From contig WRLE01000002.1 in assembly GCA_009777775.1 (NCBI GenBank), positions 1 to 64,000 on the forward strand: a stretch of 64,000 nt of DNA. Direction: 5' to 3'. A program made the translations under genes and the position numbers. Shown one piece after another: positions 1-8,306 of this stretch (the first letter of the stretch is position 1; every line of letters starts with the position of its first letter). The stretch is from Oscillospiraceae bacterium (GTDB taxonomy: Bacteria; Bacillota; Clostridia; Oscillospirales; Oscillospiraceae). The notes beneath the pieces were generated by a model. That model searched no databases. It was given only the letters and a program-made list of their open reading frames with translations, and had not been told where the DNA came from.

Positions 1-373
1 AAGCAATATTATCAGTTTCTAGGTAAGCTCCCTGCGCGACTTCAAAGGTGCCATACATGCCGGCGCCGGTCAAGTGGATCAAGTAGGTGGGCGGCGAGCC
101 GGTAAATTCGGCTTTCCAAATGACGGTGACATCGGGGTCAATGCGCAAGTCAAGCCTTTCTGTCACTCCTGTGACGTTTCCGGTAACAGTGACTGTATTG
201 CCGGATGCTGTGGCGGTGAGAGTTCCCGTACCGCCGTGGGGGAAACTGTTGATTTGCCCCGCGAGTTCTGATGCGTTCGCCGCGCTTGCTGTAATGGTCA
301 TTGCCGCGAACATGGCAAATACCATCGCGAGGACGAGAACTGCCGATAGGGTTTTCCTTGATGCTGTTTTCAT
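1..373 (-). CDS. N-terminal part of SLH-array surface protein (runs off window)
   Basis: The reading frame is open from an ATG at 373 to the left window edge, giving about 124 residues. It starts MKTASRKTLSAVLVLAMV, a signal peptide very like those of the paralogues to its right. The mature part has the same beginning as they do: a FPHGGTGTLTATASGN segment, a VTVTGNVTG motif and a GTFEVAQG motif that opens the beta-helix-like region. An in-frame ATG exists at 391, but the GGAGGAAG ribosome site lies between the two ATGs, so 373 is the start. The SLH domains expected at the C-terminus are outside the window. It is the first visible member of the array and presumably a cell-surface protein; its ligand is unknown. 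Confidence 0.8.
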   Translation of the reverse strand, partial: MKTASRKTLSAVLVLAMVFAMFAAMTITASAANASELAGQINSFPHGGTGTLTATASGNTVTVTGNVTGVTERLDLRIDPDVTVIWKAEFTGSPPTYLIHLTGAGMYGTFEVAQGAYLETDNIA

Positions 374-444
374 GATAATATCTTCCTCCATAATTTGAAT
401 ATTTAAAAATTTGATTGGTAAATTTATCTCTCGTAATACTACAT

Positions 445-615
445 GAACCATTCGTAGGGCGCGGCATCCTTGACGCGCCGTTTGGGTTGCGTTGGATGCC
501 TTGGGTGGTGCGCTGCCTAGGGTTGCCGTGGATGCCTCGCGGCGCGTCTGGGAAGCCGCGCCCTACAGAAGCCGCGCCCTACAGAAGCCGCGCCCTACAG
601 AAGCCGCGCCCTACG
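445..615 (+). repeat. R1 inverted-repeat element, copy a
   Basis: A left arm beginning GTAGGGCGCGGCATCC and a right arm ending AAGCCGCGCCCTAC are imperfect reverse complements over about 27 bp. They are separated by a GC-rich centre. The 16-bp right end is repeated in tandem four times (551-614). The element lies between the SLH gene ending at 686 and the start of the next one at 373. Confidence 0.85.
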
Positions 616-642
616 AAAGACTTTGTTTTAAGTGCAAAACTT

Positions 643-687
643 AAACTCCTAGCTAACTCCTAATTCCTAACTCCTAATTCCTAACTC
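643..687. repeat. degenerate CTAACTCC/TAATTC tandem repeat, copy a
   Basis: Short units such as CTAACTCCTAATTC are repeated up to the stop codon of the SLH gene. Related tracts end the other array genes at 5841-5892, 8261-8306 and 11170-11216. The complement resembles TTAGGAGTTAGG. Confidence 0.7.
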
Positions 688-3037
688 ACCCGTAGGTTCT
701 GCCGCTGAATCTTTCGCTCGGCAATATGACACGGCTGATTATCGCTGCGGCTTCTGCTCTTGTTATATTGTTGCCTGGGTTGAATGTGCCGGCTGTGTCG
801 CTGCCGCCGATTACTCCTGCTTCATATAGCATAAATATGGAGCTGGAATGTGTAGTTGAAACACTCACGTCAGGTAGAGAGTTCACCGTGTTTTGTTTAG
901 TAAACTCTGATTTAGGAAGTGCATTGGCGAATATATATGCCATCTCCCTGCGGGTGGCTAGCTGGTTGAAGGTAGTAAAATCAGAAGCATATATAATACC
1001 ATTTGATATGGCATAATCGATATAGACCTGGAACCAGGGTATACCCTGAACAAAATCATCCGCTCCCGTAGTATATATTCTGTGTACCCTTGCCGCCACC
1101 GTTATGGCTTCTGCAACCGTAATGTTCCCAGTGGGTCTAAAGGTGTTGTCCGGGTAGCCAGACATCAAACCGTATTCATAGGCGTTTGCTACTGCTTTTT
1201 CCTTATTATAGCCGTACCAAGCGTCTTCATTTATGTCATTAAACATCCCTGCGGTATAATCTCTCGACTTTTGGAAATTGTCCATGGAGCCTGTTTCAGC
1301 TAGACTTGCTCCACCTGATGTTGATGCTTCCCATTTCGCATATAGGGTGAGGTTTGCTGTAACAGCAGTGTCGAAATTGTATGGGGTAGTCAATGCAGCG
1401 TTGCTGAACCAGCCTGCGAATGTATTTCCGCTTTTAGTCGGGTCTGCAGGTTTTGTCACCTTACCACCCGTTGCGACTGTCTGGCTTGTAACTGCGCTAC
1501 CGCCGTTGGAATTGAAAGTAACTGTGAATGTGGTGGGAGCGGTATCCCATTTAGCGTAAAGGGTGATATTCGCAGTTACGTTTGCGTTGAAGTCATAAGC
1601 ATTGGTGAGCTCCGAGTCCGAATACCACCCGCCGAAGGTGGAATCTGTCTTCGTCGGGTCTGAGGGTTTGGTCACCTTGCCACCCGCTGCGACAGTCTGG
1701 CTCGCAACTGAGCTCCCACCATTGGAGTTGAATGTGACTGTGTGTTCTGCTATCACTTCCTCCTCGATAACTTTTATTCCTTCAATTTCGAAAAAGCCTT
1801 CATTACCATTATACGAATATCTGATACCATAGGTTTTGACGGTGCTCGGACGTACGAAAGATGTTGATGACACAGCACCAAATGGTAATCCTGGTATGAT
1901 GAGTGGTGGTCTCACGAAACTTTCTTCAATCGCCCACTGGACAGTAGCTTCTTCTGGATAAACTTTTAAATCAGTGGATGTATCGATTATATACTCATCT
2001 TTGCCAGCAGAATTGTCCCAAGCGCAGACCACAGCAGGGCTGTCGATAATTGAATATTCGCCGTTCATGCGAACTACAGCAGATCCCAAATATGCTGATT
2101 CCGTTATCACAGTATCATTACCCTGGGCGAATATAAATCCGCCATTTATAAACCATTGGGCTTGCTCATTGCCATTTGTAATGGCATAACCAGAATTTGC
2201 ACTGATGGTGCCACCTGTGATACCTAGCATATGGGTGTTGTAAATTCCATTACCCGCTCCTGTGTTCCTGATAATACCATCGCTCATAGATAAGGAAGGT
2301 GCACGAACAGTAGCATCATTAGCAGAGCTCCCCGATGATTCCAATAGTCCGCCGGTTATTGTGACAGAGTTATTCGCAGCTATTGCACAATCTGCTCCTC
2401 TTACTACACCGTTGCTTATTGTAATTTGGGAATCATTATTGCCTTCTATTGCTGTTCCATTTGCTGAGATAACAATACCTCCAGAAATGTTTATGCTTCC
2501 ACTTGTGGCAATAGCAGAGCGAATGCCTTCGCACTCCACCCTACCGCCTGTTACTTCTACATCGCCGCCGTTAATACATATGGAATCCTTCGAGCGCACT
2601 GTGCCGCCTGTAACCTTTACAGTAGCTGCCGCTGATCCCCGTATAACATCCCCGCCGGCCCCCTCCAAATTTTCTATAAGTCCTCCCGTTGGTATTTCCA
2701 GAGTACCCCAAGCAAACATATGGATGAGGTAGGTGGCGTTCCTCCCACTAAATGAAGCACTCCATTTTACCGTAACTCCATCATGAAGGTATAAGGTAAG
2801 CGCATTTGTTGCATCGGCGACATTTCCAGTCACAGTAACAGTGTTTCCATTGACGGATGCGCTAAATTGCCCTGTCTTAGCTCCTCCATTACCTGGATCG
2901 AAGATGTTAATAACATGCGCAACCTGCGAAGCGGTCATTGCGCTGGCGCTGGCAGTCATTGGTAGCGCCAGTAGCATCCCCATTACCATTGCTATAGCAA
3001 GCAAAGTAGCCAGTGGTCTTCTCGTTTTTCTATTCAT
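686..3037 (-). CDS. SLH-domain surface protein with two InlB-type repeats (array member 1)
   Basis: This is a 783-residue secreted protein. The start is the ATG at 3037 (MNRKTRRPLATLLAIAMV), preceded by an AGAGGAAG ribosome site. The frame is open further upstream, but only across the R1 element. A signal peptide covers about residues 1-30. Residues 50-350 contain many short xVTGGxV and xISGGI units, typical of a right-handed beta-helix. Two InlB-type repeats (TVTFNSNGGS...LYAKW) lie at about 430-565. Three SLH domains lie at about 590-783, including SGYPDNTFRP and ITRAEAA. SLH domains bind pyruvylated secondary cell-wall polymer, so the protein should sit on the cell surface. Its C-terminal 200 residues are nearly identical to those of the neighbouring paralogues, while the beta-helix varies. 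The ligand is unknown. Confidence 0.9.
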   Translation of the reverse strand: MNRKTRRPLATLLAIAMVMGMLLALPMTASASAMTASQVAHVINIFDPGNGGAKTGQFSASVNGNTVTVTGNVADATNALTLYLHDGVTVKWSASFSGRNATYLIHMFAWGTLEIPTGGLIENLEGAGGDVIRGSAAATVKVTGGTVRSKDSICINGGDVEVTGGRVECEGIRSAIATSGSINISGGIVISANGTAIEGNNDSQITISNGVVRGADCAIAANNSVTITGGLLESSGSSANDATVRAPSLSMSDGIIRNTGAGNGIYNTHMLGITGGTISANSGYAITNGNEQAQWFINGGFIFAQGNDTVITESAYLGSAVVRMNGEYSIIDSPAVVCAWDNSAGKDEYIIDTSTDLKVYPEEATVQWAIEESFVRPPLIIPGLPFGAVSSTSFVRPSTVKTYGIRYSYNGNEGFFEIEGIKVIEEEVIAEHTVTFNSNGGSSVASQTVAAGGKVTKPSDPTKTDSTFGGWYSDSELTNAYDFNANVTANITLYAKWDTAPTTFTVTFNSNGGSAVTSQTVATGGKVTKPADPTKSGNTFAGWFSNAALTTPYNFDTAVTANLTLYAKWEASTSGGASLAETGSMDNFQKSRDYTAGMFNDINEDAWYGYNKEKAVANAYEYGLMSGYPDNTFRPTGNITVAEAITVAARVHRIYTTGADDFVQGIPWFQVYIDYAISNGIIYASDFTTFNQLATRREMAYIFANALPKSEFTKQNTVNSLPDVSVSTTHSSSIFMLYEAGVIGGSDTAGTFNPGNNITRAEAAAIISRVILPSERFSGRTYG

Positions 3038-3105
3038 TACAATGTTCTTCCTCTCATAATACGAATATATTTTAATTGCTAAATTCTTCTCTCGTAATAT
3101 TACAC

Positions 3106-3235
3106 GAACCATTCGTAGGGCGCGGCATCCTTGACGCGCCGTTTGGGGTGCGTTGGGTGTTGGTTCACCGCCTGGGGTGCCGTGGAGGCTTGCGGCGCGT
3201 CTGGGAAGCCGCGCCCTACAGAAGCCGCGCCCTAC
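3106..3235 (+). repeat. R1 inverted-repeat element, copy b
   Basis: It has the same left and right arms as copy a, with two 16-bp right-end units. It lies between the 3' end of the sigma-factor gene (3249) and the start of SLH array member 1 (3037). With copy c at 5684-5813 it brackets the sigma-factor gene in direct orientation. Confidence 0.85.
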
Positions 3236-3248
3236 ATTTATTTTCATG

Positions 3249-5531
3249 TCATAGGGTGTAACTGTTCCAGCCATATTGATACCAGCCGCCGTTGCCTTGT
3301 GTATCTATTTTGATTTTTATTTTACCATCGACGTGCAAGTCACTTACGTCAAGATAAACATCGACCCACATCTCTTCTCTGGCTTCGGCTACAGCTGTTG
3401 CTGCTACCGCTGGTACATAAATACTTATTGTCGCTTTATAAGTGTCGGTAGCCACGGCATTCACTAATGTCCCGCGATTAAACCATTCCGTTTGCAAATA
3501 TCCGAAGTCTATTGCAAAAGTTCCTCCGCTGTATGTAAACCCAACAAATTGATTATCGGTCGCCGTCCAGTATCCACGTAGACGATCCCAGATGATGTCA
3601 AGGGCATCACTCCTGGGTAAGTTCGCAATCGATCCAGATAGACCGTTATCAATAGAATCATCAGGTACTACGGTAGTGGGTATGGGTGCTGGTATATCCC
3701 TTTCCCGAGGTATTCTTGGAGTTTCTCTCACCTCAAAATTCCGAGGTATTTCAAATGGTATCCTATCATTTTGTGGTGTTGTAGGTGAAGCTTCAGCAGA
3801 ATCATCAGTACCCCGCGGATTCACCACTGTTATTTCACTTTGTATTATTCCAAATGGTGCTGGCGTGGTAGTTGCTATCTCCATATGAGGAATAAAGTCC
3901 TGGTTAATATCCGTTGCTTCGTTGTCATCAGTCGGTGCATCACTCTCCACCACCCTTTGATGTTGGCTGTCTGTTTGCGTTTCATCACTTTCCGATTCAT
4001 CTGTTGCATCATCATCTGAAGCCACACCTTCCGTTGTCGGAGCATCGCTTGGAATTGTATCAATAATTGTATCAATAGAAGAGTCATCAGTTTGTATTGT
4101 CTCAGTTGATGGCGCTTCATCTGGCTGTATAACAGGCAGCAAGGAGTCTAAGGGAGATGGTGCTGGTGAAGAGATAATATCTTCATCTGAAATGGTATCA
4201 TTATCTACTATGTCCTCTTCTTGCGAATCAATAGTGCTATTGTTATCTCCTAGATAGTTTTCTTCATGTTCATCGATGCTTTCAATGGGATTTATTTGCT
4301 CTATGTCATCATCTATATCGTCTGTATATGGTTCTTCTCCAGGAGCAGATATATCTGTTTCTTCCTCTTGGTCTATATCGATGTTAATGGCTCTTTCCAT
4401 TATCACTGTATCATCTACACTGCTTATGTCATCATCGTTGTCTAGAACATCACCCTGATTCATGTTGGAAAAGAACACTATCAATAATACCGCCACAGTA
4501 CCGACTACTGCGATAATTGATACCCATGCAGCGATTTTCAATTTAGGTGATGTTGTTTTTTTTGCTTCGCCTGTCACATTGGTCTTCGATGTTTCCAAGG
4601 GTATTGATGGCGCAGATGATGCAGACAAGCTGGTTGCGCTAGTCCCGCCGACTGCGCTGCTCCCGTTGGCTGCGGTGTTCCCACTGGTTGCACTGTTCCC
4701 GCCGGCAGCGGTGCTCCCGCTGGTTGCGGTACTCCCGCTGGCTGCACTGTTCCCGCTGGCAGCGGTGCTCCCGCTGGTTGCGCCGTTCCCGCCGGCTGCG
4801 GTGCTCCCGCTGGTTGCGCCGTTCCCGCTGGAAATAAATTGCGTTATCGCTCCCTTTGTTCCTTCAATCACACTTTGCCCCAAAGAGAGAGTTTCAATAT
4901 GACTTTTGAAAACCACCCCAAAGGAAAGCATTAGTATTCCTGTAACACCATACAACTTCTCTCCAGATTTGCGTTCCTGTTCTTCTATTTCAGACTTTAT
5001 TGCTTTTCTGGCGAGAAATAGGCGCGTTTTTACTGTGTTTGCGCTACACTCCATAACCTCTGCTATTTCGTCCACGGACATTTCATTAAAATAATATAGC
5101 ACTATTGCTTGTCTCTGGACTTCTGACAAACTTTCAATTATCATACCAAGCCGTTCTTTTAAGTCTTCTCTTTCTGCGTAGGCTGCTGGCAGCAGTTCAT
5201 CTGATTCCATTGAACTAAGACTCTCGACTTCTTGCTCAGCATCAAGCAATATGGCGACATTCTTCTTTCGCAGTTGCATATTGCATAGATTCTTTGCGAT
5301 GACCTGTATCCAGACCGAAAATGTTGCTGGAGTCTTTAATGTCTCCAGTTTTTGCCAAGCGGTGATGAATGCTTCCTGCAGAACATCCTCTGCGTCGCTG
5401 GCATTTCTCATAATCATTCTGGCGAATGCATATACTTTATCGCAAAATATATCATACAACATTTCAAAGCTATCAGTATCCCCGCTTTGTGCAGAAATTA
5501 CAAGGTCTGTCTCTTGCTGTGTCATTGCCAT
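3249..5531 (-). CDS. ECF-type sigma factor fused to a membrane segment and long acidic extracytoplasmic tail
   Basis: This 760-residue protein starts at 5531 (MAMTQQETDL), with GGAGG eight bases upstream. Residues about 24-90 are a sigma-70 region 2 (DAEDVLQEAFITAWQ). Residues about 125-178 are a region 4 helix-turn-helix (MSVDEIAEVMECSANTVKTR). A weak hydrophobic stretch is at 194-207. A Gly/Ser/Ala/Thr tandem linker spans about 235-305. A strong transmembrane helix at about 331-354 follows a Lys-rich KKTTSPKLK, which by the positive-inside rule puts the N-terminal half in the cytoplasm. Then come about 270 acidic, low-complexity residues and a more ordered C-terminal domain (about 640-760, DIIWDRLRGYWTATDN) that I do not recognise. 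Ordinary ECF factors are about 180 residues. It sits inside the SLH array between two R1 copies, so it may control surface-protein genes; that is inference. How it would be released from the membrane is not evident. Confidence 0.85.
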   Translation of the reverse strand: MAMTQQETDLVISAQSGDTDSFEMLYDIFCDKVYAFARMIMRNASDAEDVLQEAFITAWQKLETLKTPATFSVWIQVIAKNLCNMQLRKKNVAILLDAEQEVESLSSMESDELLPAAYAEREDLKERLGMIIESLSEVQRQAIVLYYFNEMSVDEIAEVMECSANTVKTRLFLARKAIKSEIEEQERKSGEKLYGVTGILMLSFGVVFKSHIETLSLGQSVIEGTKGAITQFISSGNGATSGSTAAGGNGATSGSTAASGNSAASGSTATSGSTAAGGNSATSGNTAANGSSAVGGTSATSLSASSAPSIPLETSKTNVTGEAKKTTSPKLKIAAWVSIIAVVGTVAVLLIVFFSNMNQGDVLDNDDDISSVDDTVIMERAINIDIDQEEETDISAPGEEPYTDDIDDDIEQINPIESIDEHEENYLGDNNSTIDSQEEDIVDNDTISDEDIISSPAPSPLDSLLPVIQPDEAPSTETIQTDDSSIDTIIDTIPSDAPTTEGVASDDDATDESESDETQTDSQHQRVVESDAPTDDNEATDINQDFIPHMEIATTTPAPFGIIQSEITVVNPRGTDDSAEASPTTPQNDRIPFEIPRNFEVRETPRIPRERDIPAPIPTTVVPDDSIDNGLSGSIANLPRSDALDIIWDRLRGYWTATDNQFVGFTYSGGTFAIDFGYLQTEWFNRGTLVNAVATDTYKATISIYVPAVAATAVAEAREEMWVDVYLDVSDLHVDGKIKIKIDTQGNGGWYQYGWNSYTL
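4640..4835. repeat. in-frame GC-rich minisatellite in the sigma-factor gene
   Basis: Short imperfect units encode GNGATSGSTAAG-like blocks (Gly, Ser, Ala, Thr only) between the sigma domains and the membrane helix. The block is a multiple of three in phase, so copy-number change would alter linker length without breaking the frame. Confidence 0.75.
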
Positions 5532-5683
5532 ATTTGCTTCCTCCAGTATCTATATCAATTGAGGCTTTCATAATATAGATGCATATTTTGTTATATTGGT
5601 TTTATGTTTTATGAAATTTTTTCGTTTGTGGTGTAGCCTTCGAATAGTATTTGGTGATACTACGTATTTTGGCAGATTACCAA

Positions 5684-5813
5684 AACCGTTCGTAGGGCGC
5701 GGCATCCTTGACGCGCCGTTTGGGGTGCGTTGGATGTTGGTTCACCGCCTGGGGTGCTGTGGAGGCTTGCGGCGCGTCTGGGAAGCCGCGCCCTACAGAA
5801 GCCGCGCCCTACG
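5684..5813 (+). repeat. R1 inverted-repeat element, copy c
   Basis: Both arms are present, with two 16-bp right-end units. It lies between the stop of SLH array member 2 (5891) and the start of the sigma-factor gene (5531). Its left flank differs from that of copies a, b and d, because the sequence upstream here belongs to the sigma-factor region. Apart from R1 and the tract at 5841-5892, I see nothing else in the gap 5532-5890. Confidence 0.85.
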
Positions 5814-5840
5814 AAAGACTTTGTTTTAAGTGCAAAACTT

Positions 5841-5892
5841 GAACTCCTAGCTCACTCCTAACTCCTCACTCCTCATTCCTAATTCCTAACTC
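5841..5892. repeat. degenerate CTAACTCC tandem repeat, copy b
   Basis: Same type of tract as at 643-687, again ending at the stop codon of an SLH gene. Confidence 0.65.
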
Positions 5893-8017
5893 AGCCATAG
5901 GTTCTGCCGCTGAATCTTTCGCTCGGCAATATGACACGGCTGATTATCGCAGCGGCTTCTGCTCTTGTTATATTGTTGCCGGGGTTGAATGTGCCGGCTG
6001 TGTCGCTGCCTCCGATTATGCCTGCTTCATATAGCATGATTATGGATTGTGAATATGGAGTTGCATTGTTTACATCAGGTAGGGAATTCACCGTGTTCTG
6101 TTTGGTAAACTCTGATTTTGGGAGTGCATTGGCGAATATATACGCCATTTCCCTGCGGGTGGCTAGCTGGTTGAATGTAGCAAAATCGGTTGACGATATT
6201 ATCCCATTGCTTATTGCATAATCGATGTACACCTGGAACCAGGGGGTACCCTGGACGAAATCATCCGTTCCCGTGGTATATATTCTGTGTACCCTTGCCG
6301 CCACCGTTATGGCTTCTGCAACCGTAATGTTGCCGGTGGGTCTAAAGGTGTTGTCAGGATAGCCAGACATCAAACCGTAGTCATAGGCGTTTGCTACGGC
6401 TTTTTCCTTATTATAGCCGTACCAAGCGTCTTCGTTTATGTCGTTGAACATCCCTGGGGTGTATGTCCTGGACTGGAGGAAGTTTTCCATAGAGCCTGTT
6501 TCTGCTGGACTTGTTCCACCTGATGTTGATGCTTCCCATTTCGCATATAGGGTGATGTTCGCCGTCACAGCTGTGTCGAAATTGTATGCGGTAGACAATG
6601 CGCTGTTGCTGAACCAGCCTGCGAATGTATAACCGCTTCTAGTCGGGTCTGCAGGTTTTGTCACCTTGTCACCCGTTGCGACTGTCTGGCTCGCTACTGC
6701 ACTCCCGCCATTGGAGTTGAATGTGACGGTGTGTTCTGCTATCACTTCCTCCTCGATAACTTTTATTCCTTCAATTTCGAAAAAGCCTTCATTGCCTTTA
6801 TACGAATATCTGATACCATAGGTTTTGAAGGTGCTCGGACGTACGAAAGAGCTTGATGACACAGCACCAAATGGTAATCCTGGTACTATGAATGATGGTC
6901 TCATGAAGCTTTCTTCAATATCCCACTGGACCGTGGCGTCTTCTGGGTATACTGTCAGATCTGTCGAAGTGCCAGCTGTGTACTCATCTTTGCTCGGTGA
7001 ATAGTTCCATTCGCAAATTATGGCATCGCTATCAGGGGAAACAAAGAAATTCGTGTTGATATTCGATTGGACTGCTCCATGTGACGAAATTTCATTTACG
7101 CCATAGGCAAATATAAAGCCACCAGTCATTCGCAATTGCGTTCCATTGCAGAAAACAGCACATCCAGACTTCGCACTGATGGTACCACCTGTAATCTCCA
7201 TCTCATGGGTGTTGTAAATTCCATGACCTATTCCTGTGTTCCTGATAATACCTCCGCTCATCGTTATGTTAGATGCATCAACAGTAGCAGTATAGATTCC
7301 CGATGATTCCAATAGTCCGCCAGTTATCGTGACGGTGCTTCCAGTGCCATATGAGTTAATCGCATACATTACTCCTCTCACTACGCCATTGCTTATTGTA
7401 ATATGAGAATTACCACTATATCCATATATTGCTGCTCCCATTGCAGAGACAACAATACCTCCAGAAATGTTTATGGTATTACTTGAGCAAATAGCATTGT
7501 AATCGACTCCGTCTTCGCACTCCATCTCCACCCTACCGCCTGTTACTTCCACGTTGCCACCGCTGATAGCATGTCCGTTATTCGCACGCACTGTGCCACC
7601 TGTAACCTTGACTGTGTTTGTATCTCTTGCATCTATAGCGTTCCCATAAATAGACGAATTTTCTATGAGTCCTCCCGATGGTATTTCCAGAGTACCCTGA
7701 CCTTCCAAATCGATGCAATTTGACCCACTAAATGAAGCACTCCATATTACCGTCACTCCATTGTCAAGGTTTAATCTTAGCATATTTTTCGCATCGGCAA
7801 CAGTTCCTGTCACAGTGACAGTGCTTCCATCGACAGATGCGCTAAATTGCCCTGTCATCGCTCCGCCGTTACCTGGATCGAAGTTGATGATGTGCATCAT
7901 CAGTTCCTCCGCTGTCATTACTGCTCTCGCCGTTGTACCCGGTATTGCCGTCATTAAGCTGAACACGATCGCAATGGCGAGAAGTGCCGATAGGGTTTTC
8001 TTTGATGTTGTTTTCAT
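5891..8017 (-). CDS. SLH-domain surface protein with one InlB-type repeat (array member 2)
   Basis: This is a 708-residue secreted protein. I start it at the ATG at 8017 (MKTTSKKTLSALLAIAIV), because the GGAGGAAG ribosome site lies between this ATG and the in-frame ATG at 8035. After the signal peptide comes a beta-helix-like region with VKVTGGTVR, INISGGIVV and VTITGGLLES units. One InlB-type repeat follows at about 427-492, then three SLH domains at about 512-708. It carries one InlB repeat where array members 1, 3 and 4 carry two, as expected from recombination between the repeats. The SLH part is nearly identical to that of member 3, including the SLPDVNNATPYSQSI stretch that members 1 and 4 lack. 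Confidence 0.9.
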   Translation of the reverse strand: MKTTSKKTLSALLAIAIVFSLMTAIPGTTARAVMTAEELMMHIINFDPGNGGAMTGQFSASVDGSTVTVTGTVADAKNMLRLNLDNGVTVIWSASFSGSNCIDLEGQGTLEIPSGGLIENSSIYGNAIDARDTNTVKVTGGTVRANNGHAISGGNVEVTGGRVEMECEDGVDYNAICSSNTINISGGIVVSAMGAAIYGYSGNSHITISNGVVRGVMYAINSYGTGSTVTITGGLLESSGIYTATVDASNITMSGGIIRNTGIGHGIYNTHEMEITGGTISAKSGCAVFCNGTQLRMTGGFIFAYGVNEISSHGAVQSNINTNFFVSPDSDAIICEWNYSPSKDEYTAGTSTDLTVYPEDATVQWDIEESFMRPSFIVPGLPFGAVSSSSFVRPSTFKTYGIRYSYKGNEGFFEIEGIKVIEEEVIAEHTVTFNSNGGSAVASQTVATGDKVTKPADPTRSGYTFAGWFSNSALSTAYNFDTAVTANITLYAKWEASTSGGTSPAETGSMENFLQSRTYTPGMFNDINEDAWYGYNKEKAVANAYDYGLMSGYPDNTFRPTGNITVAEAITVAARVHRIYTTGTDDFVQGTPWFQVYIDYAISNGIISSTDFATFNQLATRREMAYIFANALPKSEFTKQNTVNSLPDVNNATPYSQSIIMLYEAGIIGGSDTAGTFNPGNNITRAEAAAIISRVILPSERFSGRTYG

Positions 8018-8080
8018 GATACTGTCTTCCTCCATAATACGAATATTTAATTGATAAATCCATCTCTCGTAATATTAGCA

Positions 8081-8233
8081 GAACCGTTCGTAGGGCGCGG
8101 CATCCTTGACGCGCCGTTTGGGTGCGTTGGATGCCTTGGGTGGTGCGCCGCCTGGGGTTACTGTGGAGGTTTGCGGCGCGTCAGGGAAGCCGCGCCCTAC
8201 AGAAGCCGCGCCCTACAGAAGCCGCGCCCTACG
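8081..8233 (+). repeat. R1 inverted-repeat element, copy d
   Basis: Both arms are present, with three 16-bp right-end units. It lies between SLH array members 3 and 2. The sequence to its left (TCTCTCGTAATATTA) is shared with copies a and b. Confidence 0.85.
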
Positions 8234-8260
8234 AAAGACTTTGTTTTAAGTGCAAAACTT

Positions 8261-8306
8261 GAACTCCTAGCTAACTCCTCATTCCTAACTCCTCACTCCT
8301 AACTCA
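8261..8306. repeat. degenerate CTAACTCC tandem repeat, copy c
   Basis: Same type of tract as at 643-687, ending at the stop of SLH array member 3. Confidence 0.65.

Noticed and set aside
551-614. Possible CRISPR-like array in the 16-bp tandem repeats of R1
   Set aside because: The units are directly adjacent with no spacers, and no cas genes are present.
3038-3274. Extension of the SLH protein to an upstream start at 3274
   Set aside because: The extra 79 residues come from translating the R1 element and the end of the sigma-factor gene. The signal peptide and ribosome site place the start at 3037.
4462-4902. Plus-strand frame opposite the sigma-factor gene
   Set aside because: It is the complement of the Gly/Ser/Ala/Thr minisatellite; GC-rich repeats without stops give open frames on both strands.
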